64,000 nt of DNA from Streptococcus sp. 29892 (lineage in GTDB: Bacteria; Bacillota; Bacilli; Lactobacillales; Streptococcaceae). Below the pieces are notes generated by a model, which saw nothing but the letters and a program-made list of their open reading frames with translations, did not search any database and was not told the DNA's origin. Below are positions 7,983-16,676 of this stretch, one piece after another. A program made the position numbers and the translations under genes. The stretch covers positions 710,001 to 774,000 of the forward strand of contig NZ_CP118734.1 in the NCBI RefSeq assembly GCF_032594935.1, written 5' to 3'. The first letter of the stretch is position 1, and every line of letters starts with the position of its first letter.

Positions 7983-9335
7983 ATGGGTAAATATTTTGGT
8001 ACGGACGGTGTCCGTGGAGAAGCAAACGTAGAATTGACGCCGGAATTGGCATTTAAACTAGGTCGTTTTGGTGGCTACGTTCTCAGTCAACATGAAACGG
8101 ATGTACCTCGTGTCTTTGTGGCGCGTGATACACGTATTTCGGGACAAATGTTGGAAGCTGCCTTGGTAGCTGGACTTTTATCAGCTGGGATTCATGTCTA
8201 TAAACTAGGAGTGCTTGCGACACCGGGTGTAGCCCACTTGGTAAAAACTGAAAAGGCTAGTGCTGGTGTTATGATTTCAGCCAGCCACAACCCTGCTCAA
8301 GATAATGGGATTAAGTTCTTTGCAGGTGACGGCTTCAAGTTGGATGATGCCTTAGAAGCAGAGATTGAAGCTCTCTTGGATGCTGAAGAAGATACGCTAC
8401 CACGTCCATCTGCACAAGGTTTGGGCGATGTGGTAGATTATCCAGAAGGCTTGCGCAAGTACGAGTCCTTCCTTGTTTCAACAGGTATTCAGCTAGAAGG
8501 TATGAAAGTTGCCTTGGATACTGCCAATGGTGCAGCCTCAACTTCAGCCCGTCAAATTTTTGCGGATTTGGGTGCTGATTTGACAGTTATGGCTGAGGAT
8601 CCAGATGGCTTGAATATCAACGAGGGTGTTGGCTCAACCCATCCTGAACAGTTGCAAGAATTGGTCAAGGAAACAGGAAGCCAAATTGGTCTGGCCTTTG
8701 ACGGTGACAGTGACCGCTTGATTGCTGTTGATGAAAATGGTGACTTGGTTGATGGCGACCGAATCATGTATATCGTAGGTAAGTACTTGGCCGACAAGGG
8801 CTTGCTTGCTAAAAATACCATTGTAACAACGGTTATGTCTAATCTTGGATTCCATAAGGCTTTGGACCGTGAGGGAATTGAAAAAGCTGTGACCGCAGTT
8901 GGTGACCGTTACGTGGTGGAGGAAATGCGCAAAGGTGGCTATAATGTCGGCGGTGAGCAGTCTGGACACGTCATTCTCATGGATTATAACACCACAGGTG
9001 ATGGTCAGTTGACCGCTGTGCAATTGACCAAAATCATGAAAGAAACTGGTAAAACACTTTCTGAATTGGCAGCAGAAGTATCCATTTACCCACAAAAATT
9101 GGTCAATATCCGTGTGGAAAACAGCATGAAGGACAAGGCTATGGAAGTGCCTGCTATTGCAGCTATCATTGAAAAAATGGAAGCAGAAATGGCTGGCAAT
9201 GGTCGTATCTTGGTCCGTCCAAGTGGTACCGAGCCACTCTTGCGTGTCATGGCAGAAGCTCCAACAGATGCTGAAGTCGATTACTACGTGGACACCATTG
9301 CTGATGTGGTCCGTGCAGAGATTGGTTTAGATTAA
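7983..9335 (+). CDS. glmM: Phosphoglucosamine mutase GlmM
   Basis: Interconverts glucosamine-6-phosphate and glucosamine-1-phosphate, the entry step to UDP-GlcNAc for peptidoglycan. The 450 residues are full length. The phosphoserine is Ser101 in ISASHNP, the metal loop is DGDSDR near 241, the sugar loop is GGEQSGH near 326, and the phosphate loop is [10 protein letters not shown] near 414. It is last in the cdaA operon, where GlmM can also bind and inhibit CdaA in relatives. Confidence 0.97.
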   Translation: MGKYFGTDGVRGEANVELTPELAFKLGRFGGYVLSQHETDVPRVFVARDTRISGQMLEAALVAGLLSAGIHVYKLGVLATPGVAHLVKTEKASAGVMISASHNPAQDNGIKFFAGDGFKLDDALEAEIEALLDAEEDTLPRPSAQGLGDVVDYPEGLRKYESFLVSTGIQLEGMKVALDTANGAASTSARQIFADLGADLTVMAEDPDGLNINEGVGSTHPEQLQELVKETGSQIGLAFDGDSDRLIAVDENGDLVDGDRIMYIVGKYLADKGLLAKNTIVTTVMSNLGFHKALDREGIEKAVTAVGDRYVVEEMRKGGYNVGGEQSGHVILMDYNTTGDGQLTAVQLTKIMKETGKTLSELAAEVSIYPQKLVNIRVENSMKDKAMEVPAIAAIIEKMEAEMAGNGRILVRPSGTEPLLRVMAEAPTDAEVDYYVDTIADVVRAEIGLD

Positions 9336-9344
9336 GAAAAAGTC

Positions 9345-9374
9345 AGAGACTGGAAGGATTTCCAGCCTCTTTTG
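9345..9374 (+). terminator. Terminator after glmM
   Basis: AGAGACTGGAA pairs with TTTCCAGCCTCT and is followed by TTTTG. It sits directly before the next ABC-F gene, so that gene may be read partly through it. Confidence 0.75.
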
Positions 9375-9384
9375 TGAGGAAAAT

Positions 9385-10929
9385 ATGAGTATTTTAGAAG
9401 TAAAGAATTTAAGTCATGGTTTTGGTGACCGTGCAATTTTTGAGAATGTTTCCTTCCGTTTGTTGAAGGGGGAGCATATTGGCCTTGTTGGTGCCAATGG
9501 TGAAGGGAAATCGACCTTTATGTCCATTGTGACAGGTCAATTGCAGCCAGATGAAGGTAAGGTTGAATGGTCACGTTATGTAACGGCAGGTTATTTAGAC
9601 CAGCATGCTAAATTAGAAAAGGGTCAATCAGTCCGTGATGTCTTGCGGACAGCCTTCGATGAACTCTTCAAGACAGAAGCTCGTATCAATGACATTTACA
9701 TGTCTATGGCAGAAGAGGGGGCCGATATGGATGCCCTCATGGAAGAGGTTGGCGAACTGCAGGATCGTCTGGAAAGCCGTGATTTCTATACGCTGGATGC
9801 CAAGATTGACGAAGTAGCGCGTGCGCTTGGTGTCATGGACTATGGCATGGACAAGGATGTGACGGAGTTATCAGGGGGACAACGTACTAAAGTTCTTTTG
9901 GCAAAATTGCTCTTGGAAAAACCTGATATCTTGCTTCTGGATGAGCCGACCAACTACTTGGATGCTGAACACATCGACTGGCTCAAACGCTACTTGCAGA
10001 ACTATGAAAATGCCTTTGTCTTGATTTCGCACGATATTCCTTTCTTGAATGATGTGATTAACATTGTCTACCATGTGGAAAATCAACTCTTAACCCGTTA
10101 CACAGGGGATTATTTCCAGTTCCAAGAAGTTCATGCTATGAAGCGGGCTCAGTTGGAGGCGGCCTATGAGCGCCAGCAGAAGGAAATTGCGGACTTGCAG
10201 GACTTCGTTAACCGTAATAAGGCTCGTGTTGCGACACGAAACATGGCCATGTCCCGCCAGAAGAAGTTGGATAAGATGGAGATTATTGAGCTTCAAGCAG
10301 AGAAACCAAAGCCATCATTTGATTTCAAAATGGCTCGAACTCCAAGTCGCTTTATCTTCCAAACGACTGATTTGGAAATTGGTTACGACCGTGTCTTGAC
10401 CCGTAAACCGCTCAATCTGACCTTTGAACGCAACCAGAAGATTGCCATTGTCGGTGCCAACGGTATCGGGAAATCCACTCTTCTTAAAAGTTTGCTGGGG
10501 ATTATTCCACCGCTCGGTGGTTCTGTGGAGCGTGGGGAGTATCTGGAACTAGGCTATTTCGAGCAAGAAGTAGCTGGTGGCAATCGTCAGACCCCTCTGG
10601 AAGCCGTTTGGGATGCCTTCCCAGCCCTTAACCAAGCAGAAGTACGAGCAGCCTTGGCTCGTTGCGGTTTGACTTCCAAACATATCGAAAGCCAAATTCA
10701 AGTTCTTTCAGGTGGTGAACAGGCCAAAGTTCGTTTCTGTTTGCTCATGAACCGTGAAAACAATGTCTTGGTTCTTGACGAGCCAACCAACCACTTGGAT
10801 GTGGATGCCAAGGACGAACTCAAACGCGCCCTTCAAGCCTACAAGGGCTCTATCCTCATGGTCTGCCACGAGCCTGATTTCTATGAAGGATGGGTAGATG
10901 ATGTCTGGGATTTTAACGACTTGACGTAG
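9385..10929 (+). CDS. ABC-F family ATPase, YbiT/YkpA-like
   Basis: A complete 514-residue ABC-F protein with two ATPase domains: Walker A GANGEGKST near 38 with LSGGQRTKVLLAKLL and LLLDEPTNYLD, then Walker A GANGIGKST near 358 with LSGGEQAKVRF and VLDEPTNHLD. The linker between them is helical and charged, as needed to reach the ribosomal P/E site. It lacks the long C-terminal coiled coil of the first ABC-F gene in this window, which places it nearer the YbiT/YkpA branch, thought to be a housekeeping translation factor and not a resistance factor. The last H-loop is VCHEPDF, where SHD is more usual. Confidence 0.93.
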   Translation: MSILEVKNLSHGFGDRAIFENVSFRLLKGEHIGLVGANGEGKSTFMSIVTGQLQPDEGKVEWSRYVTAGYLDQHAKLEKGQSVRDVLRTAFDELFKTEARINDIYMSMAEEGADMDALMEEVGELQDRLESRDFYTLDAKIDEVARALGVMDYGMDKDVTELSGGQRTKVLLAKLLLEKPDILLLDEPTNYLDAEHIDWLKRYLQNYENAFVLISHDIPFLNDVINIVYHVENQLLTRYTGDYFQFQEVHAMKRAQLEAAYERQQKEIADLQDFVNRNKARVATRNMAMSRQKKLDKMEIIELQAEKPKPSFDFKMARTPSRFIFQTTDLEIGYDRVLTRKPLNLTFERNQKIAIVGANGIGKSTLLKSLLGIIPPLGGSVERGEYLELGYFEQEVAGGNRQTPLEAVWDAFPALNQAEVRAALARCGLTSKHIESQIQVLSGGEQAKVRFCLLMNRENNVLVLDEPTNHLDVDAKDELKRALQAYKGSILMVCHEPDFYEGWVDDVWDFNDLT

Positions 10930-10932
10930 ACC

Positions 10933-10957
10933 AAAAGCTATCGAACGATAGCTTTTT
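10933..10957 (+). terminator. Terminator after ABC-F gene
   Basis: AAAAGCTATCG pairs with CGATAGCTTTTT around AA. A perfect stem of about 11 bp with a T run. Confidence 0.9.
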
Positions 10958-11031
10958 CTCTTTCTTTATACTATAATATAAGTATAAAGAAACGAGGTCA
11001 CACTGATTAGAACTCTTCAGAGGAAGTAAGA

Positions 11032-11811
11032 ATGACAGACTATGTAAACTACAATCAAGAACGTTGGAATCGGGTTTCAGCTAGACAGGGAAATACCTAT
11101 ACAGTTCCGCTCAGTCATGAGGAATTTCTTGTTGCCAAAGATAAGCCTTTATCCGTTTCTTTGACGGTTGGAAAGACCGTTCCACTTGACTGATTTGAAA
11201 AAACCCAAGGCAAGAAATTGCTGGGACTAGCCTGTGGTGGCGGGCAACAGGGACCAATCTTTGTGGCTCACGGTTACCAAACGACCATTATGGATTTTTC
11301 CAAGGAACAGCTGGACAAGGATCGTTTGGTTGCGGAACGAGAAAACTTGGCCTTGCAGACGGTGCAGGCAGATATGACACAGCCTTTTCCTTTTGAAGAC
11401 GAGAGTTTTGATATCATTTTTTGCCCCGTTTCAAATGTCTATATTGAAGACCTGACAACGATGTGGCAGGAATCCTATCGGGTTTTGAAAAAAGGTGGTT
11501 TGCTCATGGTGGGTTACATGAACCCTTGGATTTACATATTTGACGGGGACGATGTTTGGGATCGTCCAGAAAAGACCTTGGTTCCTAAATATAGCCTGCC
11601 TTTCAATTCACGGAAATTAGAAGAAGCAGGACAAATCACGATTAATCCAGAATATGGCTATGAATTTAGCCATACCTTAGAAGAACAAATTGCTGGACAA
11701 TTACGAGCTGGTTTTGCCATGATTGATTTTTATGAATCCAAAGACAGCCGTAATTGCCTGTCCCAATTTGGTGCAGATTATCTGGCTAATTTATCTGTAA
11801 AGTGGCAATAG
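11032..11811 (+). pseudogene. Class I SAM methyltransferase interrupted by an in-frame TGA
   Basis: Reading from the ATG at 11032 (preceded by AGAGGAAG) gives a SAM-dependent methyltransferase of 259 codons, with one in-frame stop, TGA at 11191-11193, codon 54. The frame resumes at once and carries motif I LLGLACGGGQQGPIF, the acidic motif II region and FDIIFCPVSNVYIE. The sequence around the stop (VPLD-stop-FEKT) fits a Trp codon TGG changed to TGA. The downstream part could still be translated from an internal TTG near 11218, but without its first helices. Related proteins methylate small molecules; the substrate is unknown. A sequencing error is possible. Confidence 0.8.
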
Positions 11812-11862
11812 TTATTTTGGTTAAGTCTTGCTTTCTTTGGATTTTTTTGTAGAATATATCTA

Positions 11863-11868
11863 TATAAT
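11863..11868 (+). promoter_or_regulatory. Promoter -10 for lipoprotein gene
   Basis: TATAAT 21 bp before the lipoprotein start and just upstream of its GGAGG ribosome site. The short distance implies a short 5' untranslated region. Confidence 0.45.
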
Positions 11869-11888
11869 AAAAAATGGAGGAGCGTCAC

Positions 11889-12272
11889 ATGAGAGGTATG
11901 CGATTATTTGTTTTTCTAGTAGCTGGCTTATCTATCTTCAGCTTAACAGCTTGCCAGTCCACGGCTAAAGATAGTGGTGAATCGATTGAAGACTATCGAA
12001 CAGAGTATGTCGGTGACAATAACAAGGTAGTTAAAATTGCCAGTTTGCAAGATTATCCAATGGCTTATCAGTATGACCATATAGAGATCCAGTCTGATGA
12101 AAGACCTTATGGATTGAGTGTTTTTCTAAAGGTTTCAACCCCTTCTGTTTCTGCTGAGCAAGCATTGGAGAAGAATCGTGATTCGTTTTTTGAGTTAATC
12201 GCCAACCTTGATCGGCTAACCTTTGTGGACGCGGACACCGAAGAAGAAATTATTTCTTATACTAGAGATTGA
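11889..12272 (+). CDS. Small lipoprotein, DUF4825-like
   Basis: The start at 11889 is chosen because GGAGG at 11876-11880 lies just before it; the earlier ATG at 11874 would overlap that site. The 127-residue product begins with MRGMRLFVFLVAGLS and has a lipobox LTAC, so it should be a lipid-anchored surface protein. The mature part contains EYVGDNNKVVKIASL and a YGLSVFL strand, resembling DUF4825, a domain of unknown role. It stands alone between a promoter and a terminator. Confidence 0.75.
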   Translation: MRGMRLFVFLVAGLSIFSLTACQSTAKDSGESIEDYRTEYVGDNNKVVKIASLQDYPMAYQYDHIEIQSDERPYGLSVFLKVSTPSVSAEQALEKNRDSFFELIANLDRLTFVDADTEEEIISYTRD

Positions 12273-12297
12273 CCAGCCAGTTTGCTGGTCTTTTTTT
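12271..12297 (+). terminator. Terminator after lipoprotein gene
   Basis: GACCAGCcagttTGCTGGTC followed by seven T. It begins at the last base of the stop codon. Confidence 0.9.
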
Positions 12298-12333
12298 AAA
12301 TTTATCTGAAAATTATAATGTTTCTAAAAAAGC

Positions 12334-12397
12334 TTGACAAGTGTATTAAAAGGAGTATAATTAGAATTGTTCTAAAGAAAGTTTGGAATAATTCTAA
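12334..12397 (+). promoter_or_regulatory. Promoter with two Fur/PerR-like boxes
   Basis: TTGACA at 12334-12339 and TATAAT at 12356-12361, spaced 16 bp, form a strong promoter. Two 15-bp palindromes follow: TTAGAATTGTTCTAA at 12361-12375, overlapping the -10, and TTGGAATAATTCTAA at 12383-12397. Each differs at one constrained position from the PerR/Fur-family 15-mer TTAnAATnATTnTAA. They are 22 bp apart, about two helical turns, so two dimers could bind one face. Repressor binding would block transcription of the cupin-fetA-fetB operon. Confidence 0.65.
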
Positions 12398-12414
12398 TTT
12401 AGAGGTAAATAACT

Positions 12415-12843
12415 ATGACAACTAAAGACTATGGAAAAGCACCATTTGTAACCAATATCGAAACAGCAACGCTTGAAAATACCAACTACCGCACAGCCCT
12501 CTGGACAGGAGAGCTTTTACAAGTTACCCTTATGTCCATCCCAGTTGGCGGCGACATCGGAGCGGAAGTACACAACGAAAACGATCAATTCCTCCGCATT
12601 GAGCAAGGCCACGGCCGTGTTATTATGGGAGAGTCCGAAGATAAGATTATACTTGATACTGAAGTTGGACCGGAAGATGCTATTTTGATTCCAAACGGTG
12701 CCTACCACAATGTCATTAACATCGGTCAAGAAGACCTTAAAATCTATTCTATTTATGGACCTGCTCATCACGCTCACGGGACAGTTCATGAAACACAGGC
12801 TATCGCTATCGCTGCTGAAGAAGCAGAAGAGCATGGTCATTAA
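12415..12843 (+). CDS. Cupin-domain protein
   Basis: A single-domain cupin of 142 residues. The first cupin motif is visible as GGDIGAEVH followed by DQFLRIEQGHGR, and the second as PNGAYHNVINIG, giving the usual His/Glu metal ligands. The C-terminus is rich in His and Glu (AHHAHGTVHETQ, EEAEEHGH), which might also bind metal. It resembles the mannose-6-phosphate-isomerase-like small cupins, whose substrates are mostly unknown. It is the first gene of an operon with fetA-fetB, which suggests a link to iron or oxidative stress; that link is inference. Confidence 0.8.
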   Translation: MTTKDYGKAPFVTNIETATLENTNYRTALWTGELLQVTLMSIPVGGDIGAEVHNENDQFLRIEQGHGRVIMGESEDKIILDTEVGPEDAILIPNGAYHNVINIGQEDLKIYSIYGPAHHAHGTVHETQAIAIAAEEAEEHGH

Positions 12844-12844
12844 G

Positions 12845-13483
12845 ATGAACATTTTTCAACTTGAATCTGTCGGCTTATCGGATAATGATAAGTCGATTTT
12901 AACTGATGTCAGCTTTACCGTTGCAGCCGGCGAGCGACTAACCCTGGTTGGACCTTCGGGCAGTGGCAAAAGCTCTATCCTAAAACTCTTGGCAGGTTTA
13001 ACATCCACGACAAGTGGGACCAATTTCTTTCAGGGGCGGGACATAGCAGAGCTGGATATGCCGATTTATAGGAGGGAAGTTTCCTACTGTTTTCAACAGC
13101 CAGTTCTCTTTGGGCAGACCGTCCAAGATAATCTCCAGTTTCCATTTACCATTCGTCAGTTAGCATTTGACCAAACCAAAGCCCTCACAGCTTTAGAATC
13201 CGTACATCTAGCACCAGAATTTTTAAGCAAAAAAATCACAGAATTATCAGGAGGAGAAAAGCAGCGAGTTGCCCTCATCCGCAATCTGCTCTTTGAACCC
13301 AAGGTCTTACTCTTGGACGAAATCTCTGCGGGATTGGACTCTGAAACCAAGGCCATTGTCAACAAGCTCTTGGCAGATTATCAAGCCGCAGGAAATACCC
13401 TGATTGAAGTCACTCATGACCAGTCAGAGATTGATGTAGCCCAAAAGATTCTGAGAATAGATGGAGGTCGAGTGCAAGTATGA
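12845..13483 (+). CDS. fetA: ABC transporter ATPase FetA-like
   Basis: The start at 12845 is one base after the cupin stop, gives 212 residues, and matches the short length of FetA/YbbL. Walker A is GPSGSGKSS, the signature is ELSGGEKQRVAL, Walker B is VLLLDEISAGLD. It pairs with the membrane gene that follows, whose start overlaps its stop by 4 bp (ATGA). In E. coli FetAB exports iron and raises peroxide resistance. The same role here is inferred from family and from the Fur/PerR-like boxes upstream. Confidence 0.82.
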   Translation: MNIFQLESVGLSDNDKSILTDVSFTVAAGERLTLVGPSGSGKSSILKLLAGLTSTTSGTNFFQGRDIAELDMPIYRREVSYCFQQPVLFGQTVQDNLQFPFTIRQLAFDQTKALTALESVHLAPEFLSKKITELSGGEKQRVALIRNLLFEPKVLLLDEISAGLDSETKAIVNKLLADYQAAGNTLIEVTHDQSEIDVAQKILRIDGGRVQV

Positions 13484-14241
13484 ATGTTTCAGTAGATAAT
13501 TTCTCCCTAGCCCTTGTTTTCGGACTAGTCTTGGTAGCAATTAGCATCAGTCAGAAGGAAAACTTGGGCTTGACCAAGGATATTTTCATGGCTGTTGTCA
13601 GAACTGTCCTTCAGCTGATTTTTGTCGGCTACATTCTCAAGTTTATCTTCCAAGCCTCAAATGTCTTTCTCAGCATGGCAATGGTTTTGATTATTCTTTA
13701 TAATGCCAGTGTACAAGCAAATAAACGCAATCCAAACAAGAACAAAAAGCTGATTTATCCTTTTCTTGCTTTACTCACTTCCACCAGTATCACTTTAGGA
13801 TTATTACTGTTATCAGGTGCCATCCAATTAATACCTTCTCAAGTCATTCCAATTTCAGGGATGTTGGCTAGTAATGCAATGACAGCAATCGGTCTATCCT
13901 ATCGAGCTATGTACCGGTCCTTTACTGATAACCGCCAACAGGTGTTGGAAAAATTAGGTCTGGGTGCAACTGTCAAACTGGCTTCACAGGATATTTTGCG
14001 CGAGGCTATTAAAACAGGTATGCAGCCTACCATTGACTCAGCCAAGACAGTCGGTCTGGTCAGCCTGCCTGGCATGATGTCAGGGCTAATATTTGCAGGA
14101 GTTGATCCAGTCCATGCCATCCGCTATCAGATTATGGTTATGTTCATGTTGCTGTCTGCAACCAGTCTGGCCTCTGTAATTGCCTCCTACTCAGCCTACA
14201 AAACCTATTTCACCGACAAGGCCCAGTTGGAGTTTGAATAA
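13480..14241 (+). CDS. fetB: ABC transporter permease FetB-like
   Basis: A 253-residue membrane protein of the UPF0014/FetB family with about six to seven hydrophobic segments. Family motifs are NASVQANKRNPNK near 85, SNAMTAIGLSYRAMY near 130, and LPGMMSGLIFAGVDP near 195. It is the transmembrane partner of the ATPase encoded just before, with a 4-bp overlap. It probably exports metal ions, iron by analogy with E. coli. Confidence 0.85.
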   Translation: MNVSVDNFSLALVFGLVLVAISISQKENLGLTKDIFMAVVRTVLQLIFVGYILKFIFQASNVFLSMAMVLIILYNASVQANKRNPNKNKKLIYPFLALLTSTSITLGLLLLSGAIQLIPSQVIPISGMLASNAMTAIGLSYRAMYRSFTDNRQQVLEKLGLGATVKLASQDILREAIKTGMQPTIDSAKTVGLVSLPGMMSGLIFAGVDPVHAIRYQIMVMFMLLSATSLASVIASYSAYKTYFTDKAQLEFE

Positions 14242-14248
14242 ATTTGAG

Positions 14249-14277
14249 TGACCTTTCTATTTGATAGGTCATTTTTT
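14249..14277 (+). terminator. Weak terminator after fetB
   Basis: TGACCT pairs with AGGTCA and six T follow. The stem is short. Confidence 0.55.
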
Positions 14278-14321
14278 ACGAGATAAGTCAGAAAAAATAT
14301 GATAAAATAGACTTACTTTGA

Positions 14322-14651
14322 TATAGTCTTTTGGTTTACTTTTATTACTAGCTTCAAAGGTTCGGGGAACCTTTGAAGGTCGGAGATGAGACAAACGAAG
14401 TTTGTGTCAACAGCCGCAGGCATAACTCAATGCTTTCTTGTTTCTAGGCATTGACTTGAAACAGTCTCCCAGATTGCTTGCACAGTCAATGGACTGTGCA
14501 AGGTGGGAGATAATACTTGCAAAGCAAGTCACTTTTACAAAATCAGGCAAGGTGAGTTCAAACACTCCAGTGGAGTGTTTGAAGTTGGAAATAAGGAAAC
14601 GACGTTTCCTCGCTCGTCGAAGTAATAAAAGATAAACCAAATGACGATACT
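14322..14651. repeat. Multi-hairpin inverted-repeat element
   Basis: About 330 bp with no gene. The outer arms are complementary: TATAGTCTTTTGGTTTACTT onward (14322-14350) against the strand reading GTCATTTGGTTTATC back from 14648. Between them lie perfect or near-perfect hairpins at 14353-14377 (11-bp stem), 14391-14405, 14427-14454, 14465-14510 (outer TCTCCCA/TGGGAGA around an inner 10-bp stem at 14478-14501), 14515-14529, 14557-14583 (12-bp stem) and 14595-14609. Loops of the tight hairpins are 3-4 bases. A shorter element at 44164-44269 has related termini. It ends 15 bp before the pepV start codon and may form part of its 5' untranslated region. Confidence 0.85.
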
Positions 14652-14665
14652 GAAAAGGAGAAAAT

Positions 14666-16066
14666 ATGACAGTAGATTTTAGAGCAGAGTTTGACAAACG
14701 CAAGGACGAGTTTCTAGCGGACCTCTTTGACCTCCTCCGCATCAATTCTGAGCGTGACGACAGCCAGGCCGATGCCCAGCACCCATTTGGACCTGGCCCA
14801 GTGCGTGCCTTGGATAAGTTTTTAGAAATCGCTCAGCGTGATGGCTATCCAACCAAGAACGTTGACAACTACGCAGGTCACTTTGAATTCGGCGAGGGCG
14901 ATGAAGTCCTCGGTATCTTTGGGCACTTGGACGTGGTTCCTGCTGGAAGTGGTTGGAACACCGACCCTTACGAGCCGCAAATCATTGACGGTAAGCTCTT
15001 TGCCCGCGGATCCTCCGACGACAAGGGACCGACCATGGCTTGCTATTACGGCTTGAAAATCATCAAGGAGTTGGGCCTTCCGACATCTAAAAAAGTCCGC
15101 TTCATCGTCGGTACTGATGAGGAGTCAGGCTGGGCGGACATGGATTACTACTTTGAGCACGTCGGCCTACCATTGCCAGACTTCGGCTTCTCGCCTGATG
15201 CTGAGTTCCCGATTATCAACGGCGAAAAGGGCAATATCACAGCTTATCTTCATTTTGCGGGGGAAAATAGCGGAGCTGCTAAACTGCATTCCTTCACAGG
15301 CGGTTTGCGTGAGAACATGGTGCCTGAATCTGCGACAGCTATTATCTCTGGCGACCTAGCAGATCTGGACAGCAAGTTGGCAGACTTCACAGCAGCCTAT
15401 GGCCTAAAAGCTGACGCGAAAACCCTTGAAAATGGTCAAGTTCAAGTGACCGTCATCGGAAAATCAGCCCACGGTTCAACCCCAGAAGAAGGTGTCAACG
15501 GAGCAACCTATTTGGCAAAATTCCTCAGCCAATTTGCCTTTGACGGAGCAGCCAAAGCCTATCTTGACTTGGCAGGACAAGTCCTTCTAGAAGACCATGA
15601 TGCTAAAAAACTCGGCGTAGCCATCTACGACGATCAGATGGGTGCCCTTTCTATGAACGCTGGTGTCTTCAAATTTGACGAAACTTCATCAGACAATACC
15701 ATTGCCCTCAACTTCCGTTATCCAAAAAATACCAACCCTGAAACCATCAAGGCTGGTTTGGAAAAACTGGGTGTAGAAGCTGTCAGCCTATCAGCGCATG
15801 GTCATACTCCACACTATTGCCCAATCGACGACCCAATGGTCGCAACCCTCTTGTCTGTCTATGAAAAACACACAGGCTTGAAAGGTCATGAACAAGTGAT
15901 CGGTGGCGGAACATTCGGACGCTTGCTCAAACGCGGGGTTGCCTACGGAGCTATGTTCCCAGGAGATGTCAACACAATGCACCAAGCCAACGAATTTATT
16001 GAAGTTGAGCAACTTTACCGTGCAGCTGCCATTTATGCAGAAGCTATCTACGAACTCATTAAGTAA
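14666..16066 (+). CDS. pepV: Xaa-His dipeptidase / dipeptidase PepV
   Basis: A 466-residue cytosolic zinc peptidase of family M20 that splits dipeptides. Metal ligands are visible in GHLDVVPAG near 89, the SSDDKGP loop near 117 and DEESGW near 152; a dimerisation/lid domain lies between about 185 and 385. The start follows AAAGGAG. The gene appears to be transcribed on its own, with the multi-hairpin element directly upstream and a terminator downstream. Confidence 0.93.
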   Translation: MTVDFRAEFDKRKDEFLADLFDLLRINSERDDSQADAQHPFGPGPVRALDKFLEIAQRDGYPTKNVDNYAGHFEFGEGDEVLGIFGHLDVVPAGSGWNTDPYEPQIIDGKLFARGSSDDKGPTMACYYGLKIIKELGLPTSKKVRFIVGTDEESGWADMDYYFEHVGLPLPDFGFSPDAEFPIINGEKGNITAYLHFAGENSGAAKLHSFTGGLRENMVPESATAIISGDLADLDSKLADFTAAYGLKADAKTLENGQVQVTVIGKSAHGSTPEEGVNGATYLAKFLSQFAFDGAAKAYLDLAGQVLLEDHDAKKLGVAIYDDQMGALSMNAGVFKFDETSSDNTIALNFRYPKNTNPETIKAGLEKLGVEAVSLSAHGHTPHYCPIDDPMVATLLSVYEKHTGLKGHEQVIGGGTFGRLLKRGVAYGAMFPGDVNTMHQANEFIEVEQLYRAAAIYAEAIYELIK

Positions 16067-16074
16067 TACATGAA

Positions 16075-16096
16075 GACGGGGATACCCGTCTTTTTT
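16075..16096 (+). terminator. Terminator after pepV
   Basis: GACGGG pairs with CCCGTC around a short loop and six T follow. Confidence 0.8.
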
Positions 16097-16106
16097 AGGA
16101 GGAAGA

Positions 16107-16556
16107 ATGAAACTGAAAGAACTTTGCTTTTCAGATATGGAAATGGTCAAACAGCTCTTTTTATCTGTATTTAGCCAGGAACCATGGAACGACGATTGGT
16201 CAGATGAGGAACAATTAGACCGCTACATAGGCGATTTACTGGCACATCCAAGAGCCCTCTGTTTTGGCTTGTTTGACCAGGGAAAATTGCTAGGTCTATC
16301 ACTTGGCCACATCCGCTATTGGTATGAAGGAACAGAGTATCGAATTGAAGAGTTCTGCATTTCCCATGATTACCAAGGGCAAGGACATGGTGCTAGTTTT
16401 CTAGCGAACATAGAGAAGCAGTTAGTTGATAGAAAAATTGTTCATATTCTTCTGCAAACCGAACGCAACCTTCCGGCATATTTTTTCTACAAAAAATGCG
16501 GTTTCCGAGCCTTAGAAGAAGATGTGACCATGTATAAGAAAGTTGGTTTTTCATAG
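16107..16556 (+). CDS. GNAT-family N-acetyltransferase
   Basis: 149 residues with the GNAT fold. The acetyl-CoA loop is DYQGQGHGASFLANIEKQL near 90-108, and the C-terminal FFYKKCGFRALEEDV is typical of the family's beta-6/7 region. The substrate cannot be read from sequence. The start follows AGGAGGAAG; the gene sits 40 bp after pepV beyond a terminator. Confidence 0.85.
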   Translation: MKLKELCFSDMEMVKQLFLSVFSQEPWNDDWSDEEQLDRYIGDLLAHPRALCFGLFDQGKLLGLSLGHIRYWYEGTEYRIEEFCISHDYQGQGHGASFLANIEKQLVDRKIVHILLQTERNLPAYFFYKKCGFRALEEDVTMYKKVGFS

Positions 16557-16676
16557 AGCAAGAAGCCAATCAAGAGCAGCAATTTATCAAAAATAATTCA
16601 GCAATCCCTTGAAAAATAAAGTAAAAATGATACAATAATATAAAGATGTTGTTTCTACCTTCAGAGGAGGTGCCGT

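Noticed and set aside
8634..9095. 153-codon minus-strand ORF within glmM
   Set aside because: Antisense shadow of glmM, whose active-site motifs are all in place.
12698..12844. Longer N-terminus for the FetA-like ATPase
   Set aside because: The extension overlaps the cupin gene in another frame and has no family counterpart. The start at 12845 gives the normal FetA length.
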